A program made the translations under genes and the position numbers. The notes beneath the pieces were generated by a model. The model worked only from the letters and a program-made list of their open reading frames with translations, had not been told where the DNA came from and did not search any database. Below are positions 1-10,237 of a stretch of DNA of 64,000 nt, in pieces (the first letter of the stretch is position 1; each line of letters starts with the position of its first letter). The stretch is from Stenotrophomonas maltophilia (lineage in GTDB: Bacteria; Pseudomonadota; Gammaproteobacteria; Xanthomonadales; Xanthomonadaceae): NCBI GenBank assembly GCA_009912235.1, contig WNDS01000005.1, positions 253,001-317,000 on the forward strand, given 5' to 3'.

Positions 1-397
1 GCGGGCTGCCGGCATCGCCGGCCGGGCCGTCGATGTCGGCATAGCGCGGCGGCTGGCCCTGGCCGTACACCGCCAGGATGCCATTGAGCCCGCGCAGTTC
101 ACGGCCGATCGCCTCGGCCTGCGCCGGCATCGCAGCGGCCAGCGTGCTGATCTGCGCCGGCGTCCAGGTGGCGCTCGCCAGGCTGCAGCTGATGTCCTGC
201 CGGCAGCCGTCCAGCTGCTGCTGGCGGCTGGCCAACATGCTGCGCGTGGCGGCCGGCAGTGCATCGCGCTGCAGCGGCACCACGCTGGGGAACAGGCGCT
301 CGGCCAGGGCCGCACTGCTGCGGTCCTGGGCGGCGGCCTGCAGCGAAAGCAGGCTGCCTACCAGCAGGGCCAGCGTCGTTGCTGCACGCACCATCAT
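1..397 (-). CDS. Secreted hypothetical protein, C-terminus beyond window
   Basis: The gene starts at ATG 397-395 and runs off the left edge after about 132 codons. The N-terminus (MMVRAATTLALLVG...LQAAAQ) is a clear Sec signal peptide of about 23 residues. The exported part is Ala/Gln rich with two cysteines about 10 residues apart (GCRQDISC). Its start overlaps the stop of the TonB-dependent receptor by one base (TGATG), so the two are probably translationally coupled and the protein may act with the receptor in the periplasm. I do not recognise the family; a YdcF/SanA-like envelope protein is one possibility but the diagnostic part is not in the window. Confidence 0.6.
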   Translation of the reverse strand, partial: MMVRAATTLALLVGSLLSLQAAAQDRSSAALAERLFPSVVPLQRDALPAATRSMLASRQQQLDGCRQDISCSLASATWTPAQISTLAAAMPAQAEAIGRELRGLNGILAVYGQGQPPRYADIDGPAGDAGSP

Positions 398-2907
398 CAC
401 CAGCTCTGGCTGACCATCAGGCGGAAGTTGCGGCCGAACAGCGGACGCCCGTAGATCGCTTCGGCCGAACCCTGGCCGGCCAGTGCGTCGGTACGCGTGT
501 TGCCTTCGGTCAGGGCCTTCTCGTTGGTCAGGTTGTCGCTTACCAGCTGCGCGCCCCAGTTGCCGCGCTTCCACGACACGCCCAGGCCCAGGGTCTGGTA
601 GGCCGGCAGCGCGGTCTGGTTGAACAGGTCCACATAGCCCTTGCCGACGAAGTCGTAGCGCAGCCAGGTCTCGAACTGGTTGTCACCGTAGGCGAAGTTG
701 AAGGCCGGGCGCAGGTTGCCGTACAGCTTCGGCTCGCGCACGATCTGCTTGCCGTTCACCGCGGCCGGGTCGGCGCCGGAATCGTTCTGCAGGTCCTTGT
801 ACTGCGGGTCGCTGACGGTGACCGCGCCGGACACGCTGAACCAGTCGGTGGCACGCAGCATGCCGTCCAGCTCCACGCCCTTGGACACGGCGGTGCCGAT
901 GAACGGCACGGTCTGGTCGTTGCGGCCGGTGGTCGGGTTGAACGCCACGAACGAGGCATTGAGCGGGTCGAACTTGGTGTAAAACGCGGTCAGGTACAGG
1001 TAGGAACGGCCGTAGGCGGCCTTCAGGCCCAGCTCGTACTGGTCCAGCTTGGTGGTGATGATGGTCGGGTCGATGCTGCGCGCCACCGAGGAGTTCGGCA
1101 CCACTTCCATGTGCGACGCACGCGCATAGGCACCGATGGCGCTGGTGACACCGTAGTTGGCACCGATGGTCCAGTTGGTCGCGTGCGGGCTCAGCTCATG
1201 GGTCTGGGTGACGCCGGTGAAGCGGCGGGTGGTGTCGTCGGCCAGCGTGGTCGGGTCGCCCAGGTTGGCCTGCGTGGTCTGCTCGGCGAAGCCTTCGTAG
1301 TGGTAGCGCTCGTTGCGGATGCCGGCGTCGATCTTCAGGCGGTCGGTCAGCGTCCAGGTGTCGTTGGCATACACCGCGAACATGCGTGCATCGACCTTGC
1401 CGCGGTTGAGCGTGGTAGTATAGCGCAGCGTGCCCTTGTCGGTGACATAGCCCAGCGGGTTGCCGTTGGCATCGTAGGCCACCAGGTCCAGCAGGTCCGG
1501 CTTGCCGCGCACCTGCAGCAGCATGTCCTGGTAGACGTTCAGCGCGGTGCTGCCGAAGAACGAGGTGTACACGCCCACGTTGAGGTCGTGCGTGCCCAGG
1601 CCGGTCTCGAACAGGCGGGTGGCGCTCAGGTCGGCCTGGCTGGAATAGAAGTCCGAATCGGCGGCGCGGTACTGCCCGGACATCACCAGGCCCGAATCGG
1701 GATACGGGTTGTACACCGCTGCACCGTTGCTGCCGGCAGTGGCATAGCCCATGCGCGCCACGTTGCCGCCGAAGGCCTTGCGGGCCGCGGCCAGGTAGCT
1801 GTTGACGAAGGTGGTGGCATCGACCGAGTTGGTGGCCGAGTACAGCGCGTCGAAGGTGTTGGTGCCCTTGGTGTAGCCGGACTTGAACGAGATCGTCCAG
1901 TCGGTGGCGGTGTTCTCGTACTGGAAGCCGACATTGCCGAAGCGGATGTGGCGGCCGTCGGCCAGGTCGCGGTTCATGCTCTGCAGCGCACCGGCGCCAT
2001 CGAGGTACTTCAGGTTCACGCTGCGCAGCGCCGGCGAGTTCAGCGTGCCGGTGAAGTAGTTGATGTACGGGTTGAGCGACACGCTGGGGTTGCGCGGGTC
2101 GGCGATCGGGATCGGCAGGTAGAACGTGTTGTGGTCGTCCACGAACGTGCCGCTGACCATGAACCAGCTGGTGTCGTCGATGAAGCGCTTGATGTTGCCG
2201 CTGATCTGGCCGCCCATGTCATTGGGGAAGCCGTTGTCGCGGTAGCCGTCGTGTTCGCGCAGGAAGCCGCCCACGGCGTAGAAGGTGTCCTTGCTCAGCG
2301 CGCCGGACTGGTACATCTCGCCACGGTACAGGCCGGTATCGCCCACGGTCAGCTGGGCCTTGCCGTGGGTGTCTTCGGAACCTTCGGCCAGGATGTTGTT
2401 GACGATCGCACCGCCGCTGCTGGCGTAGATCGGCGCCGGGCCGCCACGCACCACTTCCACGCGCTGGTTCATCACGTCGATGCGGTTCATGCCATCGCCG
2501 GAATTGAAGAAGTTGCCGTCCAGTTCCTGGTACAGCGGCAGGCCGTCCTGCTCGAACACGATGAAGCCGCGGTCGGTGGGAATGCCGCGCAGGCGGGTGA
2601 TGTTCTGCACTTCGCCGCCGGTGGATTCCACGTGGATGCCGGGCACGCTTCCGAGCAGGTCGGAATAGCTCTTCGTCGCCAGCTTCTGGATGTCTTCGCG
2701 GTTGAGCGCGTTGACTGCATAGGAGGCGTCGAAGCGGCGCTGGGTGCGTGCCGCACCGGTGACCACCACGGTGTCCAGGGTGGCCGCATCGCTGGCCTTG
2801 GCATCCTGCGCGGCCGGGGCGGGGGCAGCGGCCGGGGCTTCTTCGGCCGCGGCGGCAGCGGTGGCGAACGCCAGGGAGATCCCGAGCACCAGGCGGTTCA
2901 TGTTCAT
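397..2907 (-). CDS. TonB-dependent outer-membrane receptor
   Basis: An outer-membrane beta-barrel for active, TonB/ExbBD-driven uptake of a ligand. The 836-residue length is typical. A signal peptide (MNMNRLVLG...AAAA, about 21 residues) is followed by an Ala/Pro-rich linker and a plug domain (NREDIQKLATKSYSDLLGSV, then VEVVRGGPAPIYASSGGAI), then the barrel, ending in an aromatic residue (SQSW). I chose ATG 2907 because the longer reading from 2952 puts 15 unlikely residues before the signal peptide. The upstream region (2975-3005) is AT-rich and probably holds the promoter. A ROK regulator and an MFS permease lie upstream on the same strand, which suggests a carbohydrate ligand rather than a siderophore; this is inference from context only. 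Confidence 0.9.
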   Translation of the reverse strand: MNMNRLVLGISLAFATAAAAAEEAPAAAPAPAAQDAKASDAATLDTVVVTGAARTQRRFDASYAVNALNREDIQKLATKSYSDLLGSVPGIHVESTGGEVQNITRLRGIPTDRGFIVFEQDGLPLYQELDGNFFNSGDGMNRIDVMNQRVEVVRGGPAPIYASSGGAIVNNILAEGSEDTHGKAQLTVGDTGLYRGEMYQSGALSKDTFYAVGGFLREHDGYRDNGFPNDMGGQISGNIKRFIDDTSWFMVSGTFVDDHNTFYLPIPIADPRNPSVSLNPYINYFTGTLNSPALRSVNLKYLDGAGALQSMNRDLADGRHIRFGNVGFQYENTATDWTISFKSGYTKGTNTFDALYSATNSVDATTFVNSYLAAARKAFGGNVARMGYATAGSNGAAVYNPYPDSGLVMSGQYRAADSDFYSSQADLSATRLFETGLGTHDLNVGVYTSFFGSTALNVYQDMLLQVRGKPDLLDLVAYDANGNPLGYVTDKGTLRYTTTLNRGKVDARMFAVYANDTWTLTDRLKIDAGIRNERYHYEGFAEQTTQANLGDPTTLADDTTRRFTGVTQTHELSPHATNWTIGANYGVTSAIGAYARASHMEVVPNSSVARSIDPTIITTKLDQYELGLKAAYGRSYLYLTAFYTKFDPLNASFVAFNPTTGRNDQTVPFIGTAVSKGVELDGMLRATDWFSVSGAVTVSDPQYKDLQNDSGADPAAVNGKQIVREPKLYGNLRPAFNFAYGDNQFETWLRYDFVGKGYVDLFNQTALPAYQTLGLGVSWKRGNWGAQLVSDNLTNEKALTEGNTRTDALAGQGSAEAIYGRPLFGRNFRLMVSQSW

Positions 2908-3098
2908 CGGAAGGACTACCGTACGGAAGGGGGGAAGGGGTTGACGGCGCACGGTAGGCCGCTTGCGTGACGGAAATATTTACTTCGGCGGAAATAAACA
3001 ATTAACGCCGTGTTGCCGCCAGAGTCCGCATGGTGAAGCGGAGCTGGCCGTAGCCCCGCAGGCCTTGCGTGGCGGGGCCTGGGCGGTGGCGCTGCGGC

Positions 3099-4253
3099 TC
3101 AGAGGATGCCGTCGGCACCCAGCTGGTGGATCGGCAGCAGCGCCGCGCCCACCGCCACCGCCGACCCGCCCAGCCGCGAGACGTGCACCACCGGGCGGCG
3201 CAGGATGTCCAGCGCGCTGCTCCAGCGTTCGGGCGCCAAGTGCTAACCAACAGCGGCGAGCACGCGCTGCGGCAGCGAGCCGGACAGGATCACCGAGCCC
3301 GGGTCCAGCCAGGCCACGCCGGTGTTGGCGGCATGGCCGAGCTGTTCGCCGGCGCGGGCCGCCCAGGCCGCCACCACGCCGGCGTGGCTGTCCAGGTACT
3401 GCTCCACTTCAAACAGCGAGCGGATGTCGGCGCCGGCCGCACGCAGGGTGGCCAGCAGGTCGATGCCGGACGGGCGCGCGGTGTCCATGCGGAACAGGCG
3501 GCCGATGTCGCCGGCGTTGCCGAACTCGCCGCGCATCACATCGCGGCGGTGGATCACCCCGCCGCCCACGCCGTGGCCCAGGTACAGCAGCAGCGCCGAG
3601 GTGCAGCTGGCGATCAGCCCGCTGTCGTAGTACTCGGCCAGCGCCGCCAGGGTGGCATCGTTTTCCACCCACACCGGGCAACCCAGGTGTTCTTCATAGA
3701 AGCGGTCGTTGTCGATCTCGCGCCAGCCGTGCAGCCAGTCCACGGTGTGCCGGCGCGAGGGGCCGGTCTGCACCGCCGGGCCGGGCACCGCCACGCCCAG
3801 GCCGAGGAAGTGCGAGCGCATCAGGCCACTGCGCGTGGCCAGCACCCGCAGCCGCTGGTCGACGGCGGTGACGAACGCATGCGGGTCGGGGCTGTCGAAG
3901 GCCATCACGTCGCGGCTGACGATGTGGCCGGCGAAATCCACCAGCGCGATCTCCAGCCAGCCCGGGTGCACGGTGGCACCGGCGGCGTAGCCGGCCGCAC
4001 CGGACAGCGCCAGCGGCACCGACGGCCGCCCACGCAGGCCGGCAGACTGCGCATCGCGCTCTTCCACCACGCCCAGCATCAGCAGTTCGCGGGTGAGCCG
4101 GGTCAGCACCCCGTTGTGCATGCCCAGCTGCTGGGCGATGGCGATGCGCGGGGTCGGCCCCAGCGTGCGCAGCAGCCAGACGATGCGCTTGTGGTCGGTG
4201 TCCAGGTTGATCAGCGGCCGGCGCTGCGCGTCGGCAGGGTAGGGCTGGCTCAT
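3099..4253 (-). pseudogene. ROK-family transcriptional regulator, interrupted by TAG
   Basis: NagC/XylR-type repressor: an N-terminal winged helix (about residues 10-75, RIAIAQQLGMHNGVLTRLTR) followed by a sugar-kinase-like ROK domain with GLGVAVPGP, WVENDATLAALAEY and the GHGVGGGVI phosphate-binding segment. The frame reads 384 codons to TGA 3099-3101, but codon 337 (3243-3245) is TAG. Downstream of it the same frame continues with family-like sequence (LAPERWSSALDILRRP, GGSAVAVGAALLP), so the gene is one unit with a nonsense codon or a base error. Its ATG overlaps the stop of the MFS gene (ATGA at 4250-4253), so the two form an operon. It is probably the local regulator of the permease and the TonB receptor. 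Confidence 0.8.
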
Positions 4254-5425
4254 CGCAGGGGGCCGGGCAGCAGGGGCAGCAGGGAACGGCGCGGCGCAGC
4301 CAGCGCCAGCACTGCGCAGGTCAGCACGCTGCCGGCCAGGGTCAGCAGCAGCACACCGCCGCGTGCACTGGCCTGCCCAGCGTCGACACCGGCCAGCAGC
4401 TGGCCCAGCAGCAGCGAAGACAGCGCGATGGACAGCTTCATGCTGGCGGTCAGCAGCGCGAAACAGCTCAGGTCGTCGTGGCGGCCGGCCTGCCCGGCGT
4501 GCGTGCGCGCGATCAGGGCGGTGCGCCGCCACAGCACCAGCCCGACCCCGGCCAGGCTCAGTGCGAGGATCGTGCGCATCTCGCTGCCCAGCTGCTGCTG
4601 CAGGCGTGCGGCGGCCCACGGTGCCAGCACCATGCCGGCCACCATGGCGAAGGTCAGGGCGGCGCCGTGAGCCAGGAACGGCAGCACGCGCCCGGCCAGG
4701 CCGGTCAGTGCGGTTTCCGCGGCAATGGCCAGCAGCACCGGTGCCAGCGCCGCCATCGGCAACGGCAGTGGCGTGCCGGGCTGCGGCGCCTGCCGCTGCG
4801 GGGCCGGCACCGGCAGGCGCGCCAGCGGCACCGCAGCCAGCAGCACCAGCATGCCGATCACCAGGCAGATGCGCTGTTCGTTGCCGGCCGGAACGCTGCC
4901 GGCATCACCGACCACGGCGAACATCGCCGCGGCAATGCACAGCTTGGACACCGGCACCACCAGCGCACGGTCGGCCACGTAGCGTTCGGCGTCGGTGGCA
5001 TCGACCGGCAGCAGCGAGGTCAGTGCGTTCTGGGCCACGTCGAACAGCGCATAGCAGGTGCGGAACAGCAGCGAGACCGCCAGCAGCAGCCCGAAGCCGC
5101 TGCCGTTGCCGTCCACCGCGAAGGTGTGGAACAGCAGGCAGGCGCTGGCGGCGGTGCCGGCGCCACCGATCAGCTTCAGGCGCAGCGCGGTACGGCGCTG
5201 GTCGCGCACGCGCACGAACAGCATCGCCAGCAGCAGGTCCAGCAGCGCGCTGTAGGCCAGCGACACGAACAGCAGCTGGCCGGTGCTTGCCGGTGTCAGC
5301 CCCAGCCGTGCATGCAGGTAATTGCCCAGCGCCAGGTCGGTGAACGACCAGGACAGGGTGCGGGCGAAATGACCGGCGGCATACAGCCGCCGGGGCAGGG
5401 CAGGGGCAGGGGAAGCCGGAGGCAT
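4250..5425 (-). CDS. MFS transporter (probable sugar permease)
   Basis: A roughly 391-residue inner-membrane protein with about 12 hydrophobic segments and an MFS-like charged loop between early helices (FVRVRDQRRTALRLKLIGG). The start is taken at ATG 5425 (MPPASPAPALPRRLY); the longer open frame from 5518 has no signal or family character before it. It overlaps the ROK gene by four bases. With a ROK repressor and TonB receptor downstream it fits inner-membrane uptake of the same nutrient the receptor brings across the outer membrane. The substrate cannot be told from sequence. Confidence 0.75.
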   Translation of the reverse strand: MPPASPAPALPRRLYAAGHFARTLSWSFTDLALGNYLHARLGLTPASTGQLLFVSLAYSALLDLLLAMLFVRVRDQRRTALRLKLIGGAGTAASACLLFHTFAVDGNGSGFGLLLAVSLLFRTCYALFDVAQNALTSLLPVDATDAERYVADRALVVPVSKLCIAAAMFAVVGDAGSVPAGNEQRICLVIGMLVLLAAVPLARLPVPAPQRQAPQPGTPLPLPMAALAPVLLAIAAETALTGLAGRVLPFLAHGAALTFAMVAGMVLAPWAAARLQQQLGSEMRTILALSLAGVGLVLWRRTALIARTHAGQAGRHDDLSCFALLTASMKLSIALSSLLLGQLLAGVDAGQASARGGVLLLTLAGSVLTCAVLALAAPRRSLLPLLPGPLR

Positions 5426-5474
5426 GGCACTGCGGGAAGGGGCCGGACGCCCCCTTGTATGTACTACCGCTTGG

Positions 5475-6119
5475 TTACAGCTTGCCGTCGCGCAGGTAAT
5501 CAAACAGCTCGGCGTCACCCTTCAAGCCCAGCTTCTGCATCGCATTCCCCTTCTGCCGGCTGATGGTGCTCACGCTCTTGTGCAGCTGCAGGGAAATCTC
5601 CTTGACGGTCATGCCGGTGCCCAGCAGCCGCAGTACTTCCACTTCGCGCGGCGACAGCGGCCGGGCCTGGTCGTGGGTGCGGCTGCCACGCAGGTCGCCG
5701 GCCGCGTCCACCAGGTCCTTCAGCGTGCGGCTCAGGTAGGGCTGGCCCCGCTGCACGCTCTGGATCGCCTGCGGCAGTTCGTCCATCGACGAGCCCTTGT
5801 CCACCAGGCCCAGCACACCCGTTTCGCGCACCATGCGCAGGATCGCCAGGTTGCTCGATACGCTCAGCATCACCACCGGCAGCTCGGGGTGGCGGCGCCG
5901 GATCATGCCGATCATCGCAAAGCCGTCGGCCTGCGGGCTGCCCGGCATCGAATAGTCGGTCACCAGCAGATCGCACGGCTGGCTGGCCAGCAGCTGGATC
6001 AGCGCCTGTGCATCGCTGGCTTCGCCCACCACCCGGCCCATCCCGCTGGATTCGATCACGGCGCGGGTACCAATGCGGACCACGGGGTGATCGTCGGCGA
6101 TGATGATGCGTAAGGTCAT
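5475..6119 (-). CDS. NarL/FixJ-type response regulator (BvgA/EvgA-like)
   Basis: Two-component transcription factor of 214 residues. The receiver domain (1-120) shows the acidic pair ADDHP near the start, phospho-acceptor Asp55 in LLVTDYSMPG and Lys in GLVDKGS. The C-terminus (about 150-210) is a LuxR helix-turn-helix (LSPREVEVLRLLGTGMTVKE). It is divergent from the hybrid kinase that starts at 6187, with 67 bases between the start codons, so it is very probably the partner that receives phosphate from that kinase's Hpt domain. The shared gap probably holds promoters for both, allowing autoregulation. Fifty bases downstream on the same strand begins the MFS gene. Confidence 0.92.
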   Translation of the reverse strand: MTLRIIIADDHPVVRIGTRAVIESSGMGRVVGEASDAQALIQLLASQPCDLLVTDYSMPGSPQADGFAMIGMIRRRHPELPVVMLSVSSNLAILRMVRETGVLGLVDKGSSMDELPQAIQSVQRGQPYLSRTLKDLVDAAGDLRGSRTHDQARPLSPREVEVLRLLGTGMTVKEISLQLHKSVSTISRQKGNAMQKLGLKGDAELFDYLRDGKL

Positions 6120-6186
6120 GGACTAGTATGGGGCGAGCCGGTTCGCGACCATCGCGTCCCTGGCGTCCTAATGGGAGATCGAACGG

Positions 6187-9100
6187 ATGCGGAGCGCGGC
6201 GTTGACCGTTCTGCTGTTGCTGGCCGTGCAGGTACTGCCCGCAGTGGCCCAGCCAGTGCCTGGCCCCCTGCCGCTGACCACTGAGCAGCGCGACGATCTC
6301 CTGGCCCACCCTACCATCGTCGTCGGCTATTACGACAGCGGCTGGCCGCCGTTCGAGGCGCTGCACGGCGAGCGCGTGGAGGGCATGGGGCCGGAGATTG
6401 TGTCGCAGGTGGCCGCCCGGCTGGGCCTGGAGGTGCAGATGCGTCGCCTTGGCAGCTGGGCCGAGGTCCTCAATGCGGCCTGCCGTGGCGAGATCGATGT
6501 GGTGATGAACATCTCGCAGAACAGCGAGCGCAACCGCTGCCTGCTCTATACCGCGCCGTATGTGGACGCGCCGCTGGCCATCGTCGTCCGCAGCGGCGAC
6601 CTCGCCACCGCCGGCAACGCCGATCTGGATGTGCGGCGGGTGGTGGTCGAGCAGAACTTCCTGACCGGCCCGCAGGTGCGCGCCCGCTACCCGCGGGCAC
6701 GGCAGATTGTCGCGGACAGCACGCTGCAGGCGCTGCAGATGGTCAAACACGACAAAGCTGATGCCTTCATCGGCAACGCCTATGTGGCCGACCGGCTGAT
6801 CGCCTAGCCGGGCCTGGAGGGGCTGGCGCTGTTGCGCCCCAGCGACCTGCCGCCGGAGCGGCTGCACCTGGGCGTGGCCACCGGCAGGCCGTTGCTGGCC
6901 GATGCCCTGGACCGCGCGCTGGCCGTGCAGAGCCAGTCCACACGCGATGCGCTCGCCGCGCGCTGGTTGCCGCCGCCGCGCTGGTCCACGCCGGCCGGCG
7001 CGGCCATCAGCGACGCCGAACGCCAGGTGCTGCAGCGCCCGCTGCGCATCGGCTTCGCGCCCAATGCGGCCCCGCTGTCCTACCGCACCGCGCAGGGCCA
7101 GCCGGCCGGGCTGGCCAGTGCCTACCTGCAGCTGCTTGAAGAGGCCGGCGCGCACCTGCAGCCCCAGGCCAGTGCCGACTGGTTCGATCTGCGCGAGAAG
7201 CTGCACCGCGGCGAGCCGGATGCGGTCATGGGCATTCCCAACGATTCGGCCTACCTCGGCCCGGAGTGGACCTACAGCCAGCCCTTCATCACCGTGCCTA
7301 ACGTGATCGTGACCCGCCGCGACGGCCCGCCGGTGCTGGGCCTGGCCGACCTGCAGGGGCAGCGCGTGCTGGTGTCCGACCTGCAGCAGGTACGCGGTTA
7401 TGTGCTGCGCCAGGCCCCACAGGCGCGGCTGGTGGCCGCACGCAGTTTCGAACAGGCGCTGGAACGCCTGGAGGGCGGCGAGGCCGATGCCTTCGTGGGC
7501 AACCTGGCGGTGGTCGAGCGGCTGATCCGCGAGCGCTTCGCCGGCCGCCTGCAGGTGGCCGCGCCGGCCGGCTTCAACGATGCCCTGTCACTGGCGGTGG
7601 ACGGGCGCCACGCGGCGCTGGCCACCACCTTCGACCGGCTGCTGTCGCAGCAGAGCCTGCAGCAGCGCGACGCGCTGCGTGCCACCTGGCTGGGCACCAC
7701 ACCGCCGCGCAGCGGCATCCGCTGGCGCAGCATCGGCTGGTGTCCGCCCCTGCTGCTGGTGCTGGCCACCGCGCTGCTGGTGTTCGCCTGGGGCCACTGG
7801 CGCCTGCGCCGCGAAGTGGCAGGGCGGCGCCGGGTTGAGCAGCGCCTGGCCGATGTCACCCTGAACCTGCCGGCCATCGTCTACCAGGCCCGCCGCGATG
7901 CCAGCGGCGAAATGCATTTCCCGTTCGTGGCCGGCGATACCCGAGGATTGTTCGGCATCGACCGCCAGCAGGTGATGGACGACGCGCGTGCCTTGACCGC
8001 CCGCATCGACCCGCGCGACCGCGCCCATGTCGAGCAGTCCCTGCAGGACGCCGCCGCCAGTTTCGGCATGCTGGCCTTCGAGTTCCGCGTGGACGGTGCC
8101 GACCCCGAGCGCTGGGTGCGCACCCAGGCCCGTCCCTACGCCGCCGACGCCGGTGCGGTCACCTGGAGCGGTTACTGGGTGGATGTCACCGATGCACGCG
8201 GGCAGGCCGAGGCGCTGGCCAAGGCCCGCATCCAGGCCGAGCAGGCCGCCGAAGCGCGCTCGCGTTTCCTGGCCACGATGAGCCACGAGATCCGCACCCC
8301 GATGGGTGGCGTGCTGGGCATGCTGGAAGTGCTGGCGCATTCGCCGCTGGACGAGCAGCAGCAGGACATCCTGAGCACCATCGGCGATTCGGCCGAAATG
8401 CTGCGACAGATCCTCGATGACATCCTCGACTACTCGCGCATCGAAGCCGGTGCGCTGCGCCTGGAGCCGGTGCCGTTGCCGCTGCGCGCGCTGCTCGATG
8501 GCGTGGTGCGGCTGATGGCGGTGCAGGCTGAAGCGCGTGGCCTGTCGCTGCAGCTGGACATCGACCCGCGCCTGGCCGCCGCGCACGAGGCCGATGGCGT
8601 GCGCCTGCGCCAGGTGGTCTTCAACCTGCTCGGCAACGCCATCAAGTTCACCCCGAAGGGCGAGGTGCGGCTGCAGCTGGACGTGCTGGGCGCGACCGAT
8701 GGCGAGGGCATCCAGCCGCTGCAGCTGACCGTGTCCGATACCGGCGTGGGGATCGCGCCGGAGCAGATGGAACAGCTGTTCGAGCCGTTCACCCAGGCCG
8801 GTGCCTACACCCAGCGCGACCACGGCGGAACCGGCCTGGGCCTGAGCATCAGCCGGCGCCTGGTGGAACTGATGGGCGGGCAGCTGGTGGTGCACAGCAC
8901 GCTGGGTGAGGGCACCCGGGTGGTGGTGACGCTGGCACTGGCCGAAGCGCGCGCCGAGGACGTGGCCCTGCTGGCCGCCGAACAGGACCAGGTGGCGCTG
9001 CTGCCGGCCGCGCTGCGCCAGGCCCGCGTGCTGGTGGCCGAAGACCACCCCACCAACCAGGCAATGATGGCCTGGCGGCTGCAGCAGCTGGGCGTGCCGC

Positions 9101-9762
9101 ACGTGATGGTGGACGACGGCCAGCAGGCGCTGGACCTGCTGGCGCGCGAACCCTTCGACCTGGTCATCACCGATTGCCGCATGCCGGTGCTGGACGGCTT
9201 CGCCTTCACCCGCGTGCTGCGCGATTGCGAGGGCCGCAGCGGCCAGGCCCGCCTGCCGGTGCTGGCGCTGACCGCCAGCGTGCTGGACGACGACGCGTGG
9301 CGGTGCCGCGATGCCGGCATGGACGATGTACTGGCCAAGCCGCTGACCCTGGCCACGCTGCGCCATGCACTGCTGCGCTGGCTGCCGGCTGCACCGGGCG
9401 TGGTGGTGGACGGCCGGCCGTCAGCAGCGCTCACCGGCCCTGCCGACCCCGCGCCCGATGCCGCCACGCTGCAGCAGCGCTTAGGTGCCGAGGTGGCCGC
9501 ACAGCTGCTGCACAGCCTGCGCCAGGCCGGCACCGACGACCTGCCGCAGCTGCGCGAAGCCATCGCCCAGCGTGACCGGGACCAGGTGGCTGCCCTGCTG
9601 CACCGCCAGGCCGGCGCACTGGGGGCCATCGGCGCCACCGCGCTGGTGCAGCGTGCCGCCGCACTGGTGGAGGTGCTGCGCGAGCAGCAGCCCTGGCCGG
9701 GCGAGGCACTGCTGGCGTTCGTCGATGCGCTGCAGCAGCTGCTGCAGGATCTGGATCACTGA
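6187..9762 (+). pseudogene. BvgS/EvgS-type hybrid sensor kinase, interrupted by TAG
   Basis: A 1191-codon membrane sensor: signal peptide (1-21), two tandem periplasmic solute-binding-like (SBP_bac_3) domains (about 30-250 and 275-500), one membrane span (about 517-540), PAS-like domain, HisKA with His700 in TMSHEIRTPMGG, HATPase (NLLGNAIKF, DTGVGI, GGTGLGLSI), receiver with Asp996 ([10 protein letters not shown]) and a C-terminal Hpt with probable His1139 (LLHRQAGALGAIGA). This makes a complete His-Asp-His relay toward the divergent response regulator. Codon 207 (6805-6807) is TAG, inside the first binding domain; on both sides the frame matches the family. If real, the lesion would remove everything but the first part of the sensor; if a base error, the gene is intact. 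Confidence 0.88.
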
Positions 9763-10172
9763 GCCGGCGTCGGGTTGGCCTGCTGCAGCTGCTGCAGGTA
9801 GGCGATCACCAGCACACGCCGTTCTGGGCTGGGGAAGGCGTTGTACATGCGGGTGCCGGGCACCAGGTGGGTGGGCGACTGCAGGAAGGTGTCCAGCGTC
9901 TGCGCACTCCAGTTGAAATCGGCGCGGCGCATGCCCGCCGAATACGGGTAGTCGGGCAGGCTGCCGGCGCGGCGGCCCAGCACCTGGTGCAGGTTCGGGC
10001 CGAAGCGGTGGATGCCACCGGCCGCGGTGGTGTGGCAGCCGGCACAGACCTCGAAGGCGCGCTGCATGGCCTGCTGGCGGGCCTGCGCGGGGTCGCTCGG
10101 AACGGGCGTGCGCTGGCAGGCCGTGGCCAGCGCCATGCCGGCCAGCAGAACAAGGGCAGTGAACAATCGCAT
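9756..10172 (-). CDS. Exported class I cytochrome c
   Basis: A 138-residue protein with an N-terminal export signal ending near a cysteine (LLAGMALATAC, possible lipoprotein processing), a single heme c site CAGCH (about residues 45-49) and a likely axial Met in VPGTRMYNAF. The layout fits a small monoheme cytochrome c of the c-552/c2 fold that shuttles electrons in the periplasm. Its 3' end overlaps the 3' end of the convergent kinase gene by seven bases. It lies downstream of the ETF-ubiquinone oxidoreductase on the same strand with about 65 bases between them, so they may be cotranscribed. Confidence 0.85.
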   Translation of the reverse strand: MRLFTALVLLAGMALATACQRTPVPSDPAQARQQAMQRAFEVCAGCHTTAAGGIHRFGPNLHQVLGRRAGSLPDYPYSAGMRRADFNWSAQTLDTFLQSPTHLVPGTRMYNAFPSPERRVLVIAYLQQLQQANPTPAQ

Positions 10173-10237
10173 CGGCGCAGGATAGCGCCCGTGCAGGTGG
10201 CCGGCGCTGCGACACCCGGTCGCAGCGCCCTGCCGGC

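Noticed and set aside
259..2970. A 903-codon open frame on the plus strand opposite the TonB receptor
   Set aside because: It is the antisense shadow of a well-conserved receptor, rich in Val/Gly/Arg/His with no domain; such long shadows are normal at this GC content.
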